From: a virus
Virus record (IMG/VR): IMGVR_UViG_3300025110_000066
Span: 1 to 32,476 of that record
DNA length: 32,476 nucleotides
Strand: one strand, 5' to 3'
In this document: piece after piece, positions 1-6,559 of the stretch
How positions within the stretch are numbered: position 1 is the first letter of the stretch
How the letters are laid out: every line of letters begins with the position of its first letter
The notes under the pieces: model-generated
The model's database searches: none
What the model saw: the letters and a program-made list of their open reading frames with translations, nothing else
What the model was told of the DNA's origin: nothing
Position numbers and translations under genes: made by a program

Positions 1-231
1 AGTCGCAGTCCTAGTTGCTTTTTGAGCTTTATTTAAAGGCGTTATTATTTTCTTAATAAGACTTACAAGCGCACCACCTGCATAACCTTCTCTTTCAGGA
101 GGAGACATTATTCCACCACCCATTTTTTTTTCTTTAGGTTCAGCAACTGCTACAGTTATAGCAACATCAGGAGCCAGTAAAGATTTTTTCTTTGCTTTTC
201 TACGCTTATTTCTTCTGGATTTATTAGCCAT
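1..231 (-). CDS. Small basic phage protein, 3' part outside window
   Basis: An open frame begins with ATG at 231 and runs off the left edge, leaving 77 codons. A good ribosome site (AAGGGG, 8 nt before the ATG) lies in the end of the gene before it. The first 18 residues are almost all Lys, Arg and Asn (MANKSRRNKRRKAKKK). An Ala/Val-rich stretch, a KKMGGG segment and YAGGALVSLIKKI follow. I do not recognise a family. Its place after the portal, in a string of tiny basic genes, suggests a virion or head-assembly component, possibly nucleic-acid binding; this is inference. The GG-containing segment resembles similar segments in neighbouring late proteins. Confidence 0.6.
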   Translation of the reverse strand, partial: MANKSRRNKRRKAKKKSLLAPDVAITVAVAEPKEKKMGGGIMSPPEREGYAGGALVSLIKKIITPLNKAQKATRTAT

Positions 232-236
232 CTATA

Positions 237-383
237 CTACCCCTTATGTTCTTTCTGTACAGGAAAGGTTGCTTTTAAAGTAGCTCCTTTATGTGGTTTA
301 AACTTACCAGTATGTTTCATAAGTTTATAACCGCCATTTTTTTGTTTCATCCAATGGAAACCTTTTGGAGCTTCTACTCTCAT
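237..383 (-). CDS. Tiny basic protein, 48 aa, function unknown
   Basis: ATG at 383 to TAG at 237, 48 aa, starting MRVEAPKGFHWMKQKNGGYK. A strong ribosome site (GGAAGG) overlaps the end of the upstream 81-aa gene, so the two are probably translationally coupled. The protein is rich in Lys, His and Gly and has no membrane segment. Short Lys-rich proteins with a GG-Y-K segment are, to my knowledge, common in the late operons of marine phages, but no function is established. The compact spacing (5 nt to the next start) supports a real gene. Confidence 0.65.
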   Translation of the reverse strand: MRVEAPKGFHWMKQKNGGYKLMKHTGKFKPHKGATLKATFPVQKEHKG

Positions 384-384
384 A

Positions 385-630
385 TCATACCTTCCTATAC
401 TGTTTAGTTTTACTAGCTATTTTTTTAGGCTGCTTAGAATGTTGTTTACCTTTTTTAGTATCTTCTCTTTTCTTTTTAGTTGTAGCTGCATATTCTTTAC
501 TAGATAAAGAGGATATTGCTTTTGATGGTAAATACCTTTCTCCTGTTTTAGCACTTGGTTTACCAGACTTAGTACGCCACTTTTGCTTTGTCCAAGATTT
601 AAGACTTTTTTGTGGTTTTTTTAAAGCCAT
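385..630 (-). CDS. Small basic phage protein, 81 aa
   Basis: 81 aa, about a third Lys and Arg, starting MALKKPQKSLKSWTKQKWRT with a GERYLPSKAI segment, a SSKEYAATT segment and a Lys-rich C-terminus. From memory the pattern (a W-x-KW-RTKSGKPS segment, then the LP-x-KAI and EYAATT-x-KK segments) recurs in conserved hypothetical proteins of marine phages; I cannot confirm a domain name. It sits between the 50-aa and 48-aa genes with nearly no gap. No clear ribosome site precedes the ATG, so translation may depend on coupling to the gene before it. A virion-associated or DNA-compaction role is possible but unproven. Confidence 0.7.
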   Translation of the reverse strand: MALKKPQKSLKSWTKQKWRTKSGKPSAKTGERYLPSKAISSLSSKEYAATTKKKREDTKKGKQHSKQPKKIASKTKQYRKV

Positions 631-632
631 AA

Positions 633-785
633 TTAATTAGGTTTAGTAACCTTACCGCCTTGCATATATTTTGTTTTACCACCATACATCATTTTTTTCT
701 TAGGCATTTTACCGCCCATCATTTTTTTCTTTTTTTCTTCTGGTCTTCCAACTTTTGATCCGTATGTACCTTTACCCATTGGCAT
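633..785 (-). CDS. Tiny Gly-Gly-Lys repeat protein, 50 aa
   Basis: ATG at 785 with the ribosome site AGGAGA 7-8 nt upstream; stop at 633. The 50-aa product is almost only Met, Lys and Gly in its middle and carries three GGK units (MMGGKM, MYGGKT, MQGGKV). No known domain. The strong ribosome site and tight packing between neighbours support a real gene despite the low complexity. Similar GGK units appear in the 1014-aa late protein near the right side of the window. Confidence 0.65.
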   Translation of the reverse strand: MPMGKGTYGSKVGRPEEKKKKMMGGKMPKKKMMYGGKTKYMQGGKVTKPN

Positions 786-796
786 AATAAGTTCTC

Positions 797-997
797 CTAT
801 TTATATCCACCACCTTTGGCTTTATATTCTTTAGCTAACATTTGAGCTTTACGTGCAGACCACTGGCCTGAATTACCGCCTTTACTACCACTTTTTATTT
901 TATTAAAAAGATTTTTACGCATAGTAGGCTTAGTATAATTACCTGCCTCATTTACTCTTGACGTTTTCTTTTTCGTTGTCTTTGCTTTGACTACCAC
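797..997 (-). CDS. Small basic protein with GQWSARKAQ core, 66 aa
   Basis: Starts with GTG at 997, with AAAGGAGAC placed 8 nt upstream. The N-terminal 25 residues are Lys/Thr-rich. The C-terminal 35 residues (KSGSKGGNSGQWSARKAQ, then LAKEY and KGGGYK) look like a compact conserved core that I recall from many phage and environmental proteins, possibly the DUF5872 family; that name is from memory. The first 50 nt overlap the end of the 53-aa frame at 948-1109. Function unknown; its place in the late operon suggests a virion or assembly role. Confidence 0.7.
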   Translation of the reverse strand: MVVKAKTTKKKTSRVNEAGNYTKPTMRKNLFNKIKSGSKGGNSGQWSARKAQMLAKEYKAKGGGYK

Positions 998-1109
998 AAC
1001 AATTTGTCTCCTTTATCCACTCATCATAAGCTACAAATTTTCTTTTAGCATAAGACCAGAATTTTCCCTCATACTTCGGAGTTTCTTCCCTTAGCTTCTT
1101 CAACTTCAT
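948..1109 (-). CDS. Overlapping small protein after portal, 53 aa
   Basis: A frame opens with ATG at 1107-1109, overlapping the portal stop in an ATGA arrangement, and ends at 948. The product starts MKLKKLREETPKYEGKFWSY and continues KRKFVAYDEWIKE, a well-mixed sequence with aromatic residues, unlike random out-of-frame translation. It overlaps the 77-aa gene by 41 nt at its start and the 66-aa gene by 50 nt at its end. Two adjacent Cys residues occur near residue 37. No family recognised. The ATGA overlap supports translational coupling to the portal gene. Confidence 0.55.
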   Translation of the reverse strand: MKLKKLREETPKYEGKFWSYAKRKFVAYDEWIKETNCCGSQSKDNEKENVKSK

Positions 1110-1302
1110 CCTTCAACCGCTCTAGGAGTTCCAGAGAATTGATCTTCCCCTGACTGCGGTACATTTCCTGTTCCGATGTTGCCCCCACCAGTACCCGTAA
1201 CTCCAAGTGGCGTAGGTTCTGTAGGTGCTCCTTCAAGCCCTCCCATGCCTCCTTGTTGCTCGTTAGGAGTGAGAGGCGTTTCGCCAGTTGCTTGTCCAAC
1301 AT
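1069..1302 (-). CDS. Portal-adjacent helical protein overlapping portal gene, 77 aa
   Basis: ATG at 1302, stop at 1069; the first 197 nt lie inside the 3' end of the portal gene in another frame. The product looks like a genuine helical protein: LSLLTSNKEAWEGLKEHL, then LELRVLVGATSEQEMYRSQG, then LLERLKDEVEEAKG. This layout (a short helical protein with a QGK-x3-L-x-LLERL-DEV ending just after the portal) resembles small portal-adjacent proteins I remember from other phages. In the same stretch the portal frame is low-complexity Gly, Pro and Thr, as expected if this frame carries the stronger constraint. Weak ribosome site (AGGG, about 10 nt upstream). Role unknown, probably head assembly. 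Confidence 0.65.
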   Translation of the reverse strand: MLDKQLAKRLSLLTSNKEAWEGLKEHLQNLRHLELRVLVGATSEQEMYRSQGKINSLELLERLKDEVEEAKGRNSEV

Positions 1303-3292
1303 TATTTTGCATCCCTATAATTTGAGCCATGATAGCTGCTTCTTCTGGATCATTGAGTATTTCATCAGGATCAAGATCAAGCGAGTACGCAAGCTCTCCA
1401 ATGAGTTTATTAATTTTAACAAACGGAGCAATAGCAGGATTTTGAATACTTTGAAGAAAAGTAGTTAGCCTTTGGCTTCTTACTTCTTTCTGCATAAGAC
1501 TTGCTGTACCAGTAGCCTTAACTTCTAAATCTCCTTCTACTCCCAGTTTACTTTCTAAAAACTGCATATTCCACTGGAAGTATGCTTCGCCTAAAGGTTT
1601 TAAAAGAAAGTCATCAAGATTTTTAATTACTGTCTTTATGTTTAGTGAAGCTGCTCCAAGTAGCATTGACATCCCTGACGCTGTTCTTGTCATACTTTGA
1701 ACACCAGTTTGACCATGCGAGTAGCTTGGTATGCCTGTTTGTTCATCTGCAAGCTGTCTGAACTTATCAAACATCATCATGTTTTCATTTGATGTATTAG
1801 GAAACTTTAAACCATTAATGGCTGTACCCGGAACTCCTGCTTGTCTGCGAAAGACTTTACCCGGATATATGTCCATGCTTTGACCACCTACAAGAGCAGT
1901 CTCGTCTACATCAAATATTACTGAACCTGATAGAGCTAGGTTATCTATTGCCATACGTGCATGACCGTTCATAATCTTTTGAGAGTCATCCATGTTTTCA
2001 GCTACGCCTATACCAAAGAAACTATAAGGATTCTTTTCATACGAAAAAGAATGATAAGGAATCCTGTGTGGCGTAAATGGATTAACTACTGCACGTAATA
2101 CTTTACCGTTTGAAACCCAAGCATTTATTTGAACTTCATCTAAGTCATCTACATCATCATCAAGTTCCATTCCAATTTCTCTAGCATACTCAGCATCCAT
2201 AATGCCCCAGTATTCTAGTACTTCGTACTTGGCTGAACTAGCATCAGACATTCGGTTATCGTCTTTTAGTTCATACTCATAATCTTTTTCTTCGTAGTTT
2301 GGACCCATTTCTAAACAGGCCCGTATTTGATCTTTATTAAAATACGGAAGTTTAGCTAGACTTCTAAATTGTGAACGATTTAGTTTATGCCTGTGTACAA
2401 CATATTCACATTCATTCATTGAAGTAGCATTCGGGTCTGGGAAAAAATCCCAAATACTTACAAATTCAATTCTTGGTACACGTACTTGTAATGGGTTATA
2501 TGTACGTTCACCGTCTTCATTTGACCACCTGTTAAGAGTTTTATTAAAATTAAATGGCCCTTTAACAATACCTGTGCCAAATAAAGATGCTTCAAATAAA
2601 GCATTTCTTATTTCACTAGAACCGTTAGATTCTTCTATTTGATCATGTATAAGCTTTTCCATTCTCCTTGCTGCTTTTTGAGCAGGTTTCATTTCAGGAA
2701 TTTGTGGATTAGAAGAAGCTCCTTCGACTAAAGAATCTTCTGCTTGCTTATCTAAATGTCCTTTAAACTTTCCTGTTCCGTAAGTAGCTCCGGGTTTTAA
2801 TGTCCTGCCGTCACCTTCGTAGCCTACGTCATAAGGATTTTCTAATTCTTCTTCCTGTTCTCCTATACTTGTTTCAATGCCGGGAACAGGATTAGCTGTA
2901 TCTAAATGAGCAATTTCTGAAATACCTTCTGGTACTTTTGTTTCAGATACGCCAATAGGAAACTTATTGCCTCCAAAAATAACATCTACTAACTGACCAA
3001 AAGCCGCTAGTACTTTTGTTTTAGTTACTTTTACAAAGACTCTAGACTTTTCTGATTCTCTGAACTTAACATTCTTTGGATACAAGCCACGATAGTTATG
3101 GTAGGCTGTCATCCATCTGCCTTCATCAGCGTCCCTAGCCATCTCAGCAGATGAGAATCTATCTTCAATAAGTCCTGCAAGACGGTTATTTAAATCCTCT
3201 TCAAGATTTAAACTCATACCTTCTTCATTTTCTACTGCTTCAAAATAAATACCGTCAGCATTTTGTATTAAACTATTTTCTTCTTCAGCCAT
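1106..3292 (-). CDS. Portal protein (podovirus type), 728 aa
   Basis: A protein of this length just downstream of the terminase, rich in acidic residues, matches P22-type phage portals, which form the dodecameric ring at the capsid vertex through which DNA is packaged and ejected. Visible features are an N-terminal acidic region, an RWMTAYHNYRGLYP segment, a middle part with FVSIWDFFPDPNA typical of portal proteins, ENPYSFFGIGVAENMDD, and the helical QTGVQSMTRTASGMSML region. The last 60 residues are Gly/Pro/Thr-rich and overlap the 77-aa gene. ATG at 3292 with AAGG about 9 nt upstream. Confident from context and motifs; no structure-level check was possible. Confidence 0.9.
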   Translation of the reverse strand: MAEEENSLIQNADGIYFEAVENEEGMSLNLEEDLNNRLAGLIEDRFSSAEMARDADEGRWMTAYHNYRGLYPKNVKFRESEKSRVFVKVTKTKVLAAFGQLVDVIFGGNKFPIGVSETKVPEGISEIAHLDTANPVPGIETSIGEQEEELENPYDVGYEGDGRTLKPGATYGTGKFKGHLDKQAEDSLVEGASSNPQIPEMKPAQKAARRMEKLIHDQIEESNGSSEIRNALFEASLFGTGIVKGPFNFNKTLNRWSNEDGERTYNPLQVRVPRIEFVSIWDFFPDPNATSMNECEYVVHRHKLNRSQFRSLAKLPYFNKDQIRACLEMGPNYEEKDYEYELKDDNRMSDASSAKYEVLEYWGIMDAEYAREIGMELDDDVDDLDEVQINAWVSNGKVLRAVVNPFTPHRIPYHSFSYEKNPYSFFGIGVAENMDDSQKIMNGHARMAIDNLALSGSVIFDVDETALVGGQSMDIYPGKVFRRQAGVPGTAINGLKFPNTSNENMMMFDKFRQLADEQTGIPSYSHGQTGVQSMTRTASGMSMLLGAASLNIKTVIKNLDDFLLKPLGEAYFQWNMQFLESKLGVEGDLEVKATGTASLMQKEVRSQRLTTFLQSIQNPAIAPFVKINKLIGELAYSLDLDPDEILNDPEEAAIMAQIIGMQNNVGQATGETPLTPNEQQGGMGGLEGAPTEPTPLGVTGTGGGNIGTGNVPQSGEDQFSGTPRAVEG

Positions 3293-3301
3293 ATAAAAAC
3301 C

Positions 3302-3364
3302 TTAATTTGTTAAAACAACAAGCGTTACTATGATTGCATATACTAAATATAGTTCTGGAAACAT
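3302..3364 (-). CDS. Possible 20-aa membrane peptide
   Basis: In the 100-nt gap between the 196-aa gene and the portal, ATG at 3364 opens 20 codons (MFPELYLVYAIIVTLVVLTN). The product is one continuous hydrophobic segment, with weak ribosome-site complementarity (ACAGGCG). It is too short for statistics; the main support is that the frame fills most of the gap and ends 9 nt before the portal start. It could equally be chance in AT-rich sequence. Confidence 0.25.
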   Translation of the reverse strand: MFPELYLVYAIIVTLVVLTN

Positions 3365-3392
3365 AATAACGCCTGTAGAAAATAGCTACGAT

Positions 3393-3983
3393 CTATTGAT
3401 CAGGTGTAGCACCCAAATGTAAAAACTGAATTAAAAAAGTTACAGTTGTTGCTGCTGTAGCTAAATCAGCCCCTATTGGAGTTAATCGCATATGTAATGT
3501 TCGTGCAGCGGCAGAATACAAAGTAGCTGCTATTACAATAGCTTCACTAGTTGCAGGGCCACCCACAACACCCGCAGTTGTTGATGTGCTAACAAACTGA
3601 TTAGCTGCGTGACCATGTGAGTTTTGAACAAGATATAGTGGAGCATTTGCTGCCCAAGTTACTGCTGAACCGCCATCATCTAAAATAGCTTCTGTTGCAA
3701 TAAGTTGACCACCACCTGCTGCTGTACCTAAACTAAAATCAACATCATTACCACTACCACCTGCTGTAACAATGTTTCCTGCGGGAACAGCAATAATATC
3801 ACGAATTATTGTGTCAGCAGGTTGTGTAAAACTAACGTCAGTATTTGTATCATCTGTTACTGCGATAGTTCCTGTAGTTACAGAAGTCCATGAACTAATC
3901 ATGTTATCTGCCATTTCTCTTACATCAGAAGTCCTAGCGGAATTTCTTCCGGTGTCTCTGACATTATATACTGGATTTGCCAT
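3393..3983 (-). CDS. Putative capsid decoration or other structural protein, 196 aa
   Basis: Rich in Ala, Thr, Val and Gly, with alternating hydrophobic stretches predicted as beta strands, no Cys and no membrane segment. This composition is typical of abundant virion proteins such as head decoration proteins, and the gene has a strong ribosome site (GAGGAAATAACC before ATG at 3983). It lies between terminase large subunit and portal. It is too short for a usual major capsid protein, which I expect outside the window. I recognise no specific family, so 'decoration protein' is inference from composition and place. Confidence 0.5.
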   Translation of the reverse strand: MANPVYNVRDTGRNSARTSDVREMADNMISSWTSVTTGTIAVTDDTNTDVSFTQPADTIIRDIIAVPAGNIVTAGGSGNDVDFSLGTAAGGGQLIATEAILDDGGSAVTWAANAPLYLVQNSHGHAANQFVSTSTTAGVVGGPATSEAIVIAATLYSAAARTLHMRLTPIGADLATAATTVTFLIQFLHLGATPDQ

Positions 3984-4019
3984 TGGTTATTTCCTCGTTT
4001 GAGTTATAAAATTATTTTA

Positions 4020-5696
4020 CTAATAGCCAAAATCACTATCAGCCGGGGTATAAGCCTGTTCCAAATGCAGATTTCTTATTCTACTAAATGAATCCTGTAT
4101 TCTTGGTCTAGACATTATTAAATAGCGCAGAGCATCATAAGCGTGATCTGGCGCGTGTGTGTCCACATCTTCTGGGTTAGAACGATCCAGAGGAATACTT
4201 TGAAGTTCACGTATCAGGTTAGGGCAGTTATTAAATATTTGCAATCGTGGCCTACCGCTTTGTTGTATCCTCAAGTATTCGTGGATTTGTATTTTACCCT
4301 GTATCCGATTCTTATCAGCCCTTCGTAGTTTATGACCTGCACGAATTAGGGACTCACCTACTGTTGGGCCTGTTGTTCCTGTCCTAGCCCACGCTGCCGT
4401 GTCTAAAACTCCTTGAACCGAATATGGGTCTTGTAATTCCATTTGGGTTATTAGTTGTCCTAAATCAACACCCGTCAACCCTTTTCTATATAATTCTCTA
4501 TAAATAATTAATGTGCCGTCTGAAGGATCTACTGCTCCCCAGATACAAGCACTTTCAGATGCGTAACCATAGTCAATACCCTTGACACGCTCCCAAGAGA
4601 TAGGTATCTCAAAAGGAGTAATTACATGAACATCTTGTTCAAATTCCGTAAAGGCTGCGCCTTCATTAACATCCCAGTTACCTTCTAGTAACTGTTTACG
4701 CTGAGTAGGCGGTAAAGCCATCAGCATTTCTTCGTATCTTCCATCTTCAGCTAGATATGGATTATCATCTAGTCTAGCCGGAATAAACTTTCTTGTTAGG
4801 TTATCTTCTCCTTTAAACGATTCATTAGGAGGATATGGATCAACATATCTTTTCTTAACCCAATTAGCTCCAACACCACCCGGATTAGCTGTACATCTCA
4901 TGTATGTACTTATCTCAGGGTCGGTCGTTCTTAGGCGAGAAGCGAGATAGTTCCATCCAAACTCAGTAGGTAAGTGAGTTATCTCGTCAAAACCAATCCA
5001 AGAATAGGCTTGGCCCTGATACCGATAAACATCGGCATCTCGCTCTAAGAAGCCGAACTCTACTTTAGCTCCGCTAGGGAAGTTCCAAAGTTTTTCAACC
5101 TCTTTATACTTAGAACCCGGAAAGGCTTTAGGGTAAAGTTCTCTACTTTTATCTATAAGCTCTCTTAACTCCGGCATAGATCGTCTAAGTATTAACGCTC
5201 TATGTGCTGCTCTGTGTGCAAACCGTAGTGGGTCTATTAACATTGCATAAGACTTACCACCACCTGCTGCACCTCCATAAAGAACATCTCGTTCTGGTGC
5301 TGCTAAGAAGTCTGTCTGTGGCCCATCGTTAGGCTTAAATATAACATTGTCACCGACTTCTTTCTTTAAAGATGTAGGTACTTTATTTAATACATCTTCT
5401 GTTACAACTTTACTAGAGTTTGGTTTTTCTAGTTTATTTAAAGTTTCTTTAGATGCGTTTAATGAATTTCTCTTAGCATCTAGTCTTTGTTTTAATCTTT
5501 CTGCACCCTTCTCTTTAGTTCGTACTGCTCGTCTTGCTTTTATCTTGGCCTTTGTTTCTGAGTGGAAGTTATATCCTCTACTCTTTGAACCTTTAGGTCT
5601 TCCTGTTCTTTTACGTGGTGTACCGTCTTTCTTGAGAACAAAGTCACCGTTCTCATCTGTCAGGTAGTTCTCTGGGTTCTGTTTCCAATCTTCCAT
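4020..5696 (-). CDS. terL: Terminase large subunit (packaging ATPase-nuclease)
   Basis: The motor that pumps phage DNA into the prohead and cuts it. Visible motifs: Walker A GGAAGGGKS near residue 145, Walker B WIGFDEITHL, coupling motif CTANPGGVGANW, and the RNase H-like nuclease with DYG in VKGIDYGYAS, LDTAAW and the C-terminal DHAYDALRYL acidic site. The first 100 residues are an added basic region with an AT-hook-like GRPKGSKSRG at about 35-44, followed by a Lys/Arg-rich helix. The start is placed at ATG 5696 (558 aa); a TTG two codons earlier is possible. The start overlaps the 87-aa gene, and the ribosome site is weak, so coupling is likely. Confidence 0.95.
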   Translation of the reverse strand: MEDWKQNPENYLTDENGDFVLKKDGTPRKRTGRPKGSKSRGYNFHSETKAKIKARRAVRTKEKGAERLKQRLDAKRNSLNASKETLNKLEKPNSSKVVTEDVLNKVPTSLKKEVGDNVIFKPNDGPQTDFLAAPERDVLYGGAAGGGKSYAMLIDPLRFAHRAAHRALILRRSMPELRELIDKSRELYPKAFPGSKYKEVEKLWNFPSGAKVEFGFLERDADVYRYQGQAYSWIGFDEITHLPTEFGWNYLASRLRTTDPEISTYMRCTANPGGVGANWVKKRYVDPYPPNESFKGEDNLTRKFIPARLDDNPYLAEDGRYEEMLMALPPTQRKQLLEGNWDVNEGAAFTEFEQDVHVITPFEIPISWERVKGIDYGYASESACIWGAVDPSDGTLIIYRELYRKGLTGVDLGQLITQMELQDPYSVQGVLDTAAWARTGTTGPTVGESLIRAGHKLRRADKNRIQGKIQIHEYLRIQQSGRPRLQIFNNCPNLIRELQSIPLDRSNPEDVDTHAPDHAYDALRYLIMSRPRIQDSFSRIRNLHLEQAYTPADSDFGY

Positions 5697-5916
5697 TTTC
5701 AATTATGTTCTTTAGTCCAACGTGACTAAGATTCCTCCCTGTCTTCTCTGTAACCCAAAGACTTCCTTCCCTTAGAGACAATGATTGATTCTTTACCATT
5801 CCTGCAACAGCTTTAAGAGTTTCTAGCTGCTCTGGTATAGGGTTTAAAGTTTTATTGTCCTCGTCTAGTTCATACCCAAATGGTATTGTGCTACTAGTCC
5901 GTTGTAGTGTCTCCAT
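5653..5916 (-). CDS. Serine-recombinase 'Recombinase'-domain-like small protein, 87 aa
   Basis: The stretch IPFGYELDEDNKTLNPIPEQ, followed by LSLREGSLWVTEKTGRNLSHVGLKNII, resembles the DNA-binding 'Recombinase' domain (Pfam PF07508 as I recall it) of large serine recombinases: a PxGY-x-LDED-x-KTL-x-P start and a helix-turn-helix ending in W/G-x3-I. The catalytic resolvase domain is absent, so it cannot recombine DNA by itself. It overlaps both terminase genes (23 nt with the small subunit, 44 nt with terL from its chosen start), which points to a packaging-related DNA-binding role; that is inference. It could be a decayed recombinase, but the compact coupling argues against decay. Confidence 0.6.
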   Translation of the reverse strand: METLQRTSSTIPFGYELDEDNKTLNPIPEQLETLKAVAGMVKNQSLSLREGSLWVTEKTGRNLSHVGLKNIIENGRLETEPRELPDR

Positions 5917-6286
5917 TAATAACTATCTCTTCTTTGGCCGGAAGTATAAACAAACCTCCCTCTACCTTATGATTAACATCTAAACTATCTTTTTTGCCCA
6001 GACCTGTCCGGTCTAGAATTGTTTGTGCTGCTTGAATCCTTACACTGGCTTGCGGTATAGGCGCGTCAGAGTCCATAATGTTTACAAGCTTCATAGCAGC
6101 TTTAGGAGCAGACTGTGCTAAGATACTGGAGGCCATCTCAATGATCTCATGCTTCAATGCTTTAGCTACTTGCCAATGCCCATTCTTAGCATAACCAGAA
6201 AGCTCCGCAGCTTTCCTTAGATCACCTCCCGTAGTCATAAGATTGTCTAGAAAGTCTTGTTGTTTAACTGTCAATTCTTTTTTCAT
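5894..6286 (-). CDS. terS: Terminase small subunit
   Basis: Starts MKKELTVKQQDFLDNLMTTG, followed by DLRKAAELSGYAKNGHWQVAKAL, a helix-turn-helix typical of small terminase subunits that recognise the packaging site, then a helical oligomerisation region (AAMKLVNIMDSDAPIPQASVRIQAAQTILDRTGLG) often seen in this family. Its place directly before terL supports this. I chose ATG 6286 rather than the upstream in-frame TTG at 6322, because TTG at 6322 is the first part of a perfect -35 element. With ATG 6286 there is no Shine-Dalgarno sequence, and the predicted transcription start falls on or next to the ATG. Confidence 0.85.
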   Translation of the reverse strand: MKKELTVKQQDFLDNLMTTGGDLRKAAELSGYAKNGHWQVAKALKHEIIEMASSILAQSAPKAAMKLVNIMDSDAPIPQASVRIQAAQTILDRTGLGKKDSLDVNHKVEGGLFILPAKEEIVINGDTTTD

Positions 6287-6293
6287 TCTATCT

Positions 6294-6322
6294 ATTATAC
6301 CCCAAAATCTCAGGTTTGTCAA
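6294..6322 (-). promoter_or_regulatory. Perfect consensus sigma70 promoter for terminase operon
   Basis: On the minus strand, TTGACA (6322-6317), a 17-nt spacer, then TATAAT (6299-6294). Transcription would start at about 6287-6286, which is the A of the terS start codon or one base before it. Confidence 0.8.
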
Positions 6323-6327
6323 GTAGT

Positions 6328-6341
6328 TTTTAATTTATTTT
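6328..6341 (+). repeat. AT-rich UP-like element, copy 1
   Basis: The 14-mer TTTTAATTTATTTT occurs here and again at 6918-6931. In both places it lies 9-10 nt upstream of a TTGACA box, the position of RNA polymerase alpha-subunit UP elements. Confidence 0.5.
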
Positions 6342-6350
6342 CGAAATAAC

Positions 6351-6379
6351 TTGACAAAAGTCGAATTAGGGTGTATAAT
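6351..6379 (+). promoter_or_regulatory. Perfect consensus sigma70 promoter, rightward
   Basis: TTGACA (6351-6356), 17-nt spacer, TATAAT (6374-6379). It stands back to back with the terminase promoter (28 bp between the two -35 boxes) and reads into the repeat-rich non-coding region. The first start codon of a likely gene is 700 nt away, so the first product may be an untranslated RNA or a long leader. Confidence 0.75.
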
Positions 6380-6392
6380 ATAACTATTAAGA

Positions 6393-6424
6393 CCCCCCCG
6401 TGTACCCCTATATAACCCCTCCCC
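6393..6424 (-). other. G-quadruplex motif on minus strand
   Basis: Four C-runs of 7, 4, 4 and 4 (6393-6399, 6405-6408, 6416-6419, 6421-6424) give, on the minus strand, four G-runs separated by loops of 1, 7 and 5 nt, which satisfies the usual G-quadruplex pattern. It would be in the RNA of the leftward promoter at 6835-6862. Confidence 0.55.
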
Positions 6425-6510
6425 TAATACTATAGAGAACTCTGAAGAACTTTGGAGTTGCGCCCCTAACTGCTTAACAAACCTTTCTAGTAAAAATGTA
6501 TATGATTTAG

Positions 6511-6535
6511 TATATATATAGGGGGTGGGGGGTGG
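6511..6535 (+). other. TA tract followed by G-run cluster on plus strand
   Basis: An alternating TA tract (6511-6520) is followed by runs of 5, 6 and 2 G separated by single T residues (6521-6525, 6527-6532, 6534-6535). It could form an intermolecular or two-layer quadruplex. The strand bias is opposite to the cluster at 6393-6424. Confidence 0.4.
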
Positions 6536-6559
6536 CCTCCTGCCTACCCATGCTCTATG

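Noticed and set aside
6286-6322. TTG start that would extend terminase small subunit by 12 residues
   Set aside because: The TTG is the first part of a perfect -35 box and the added residues are coded by the promoter itself.
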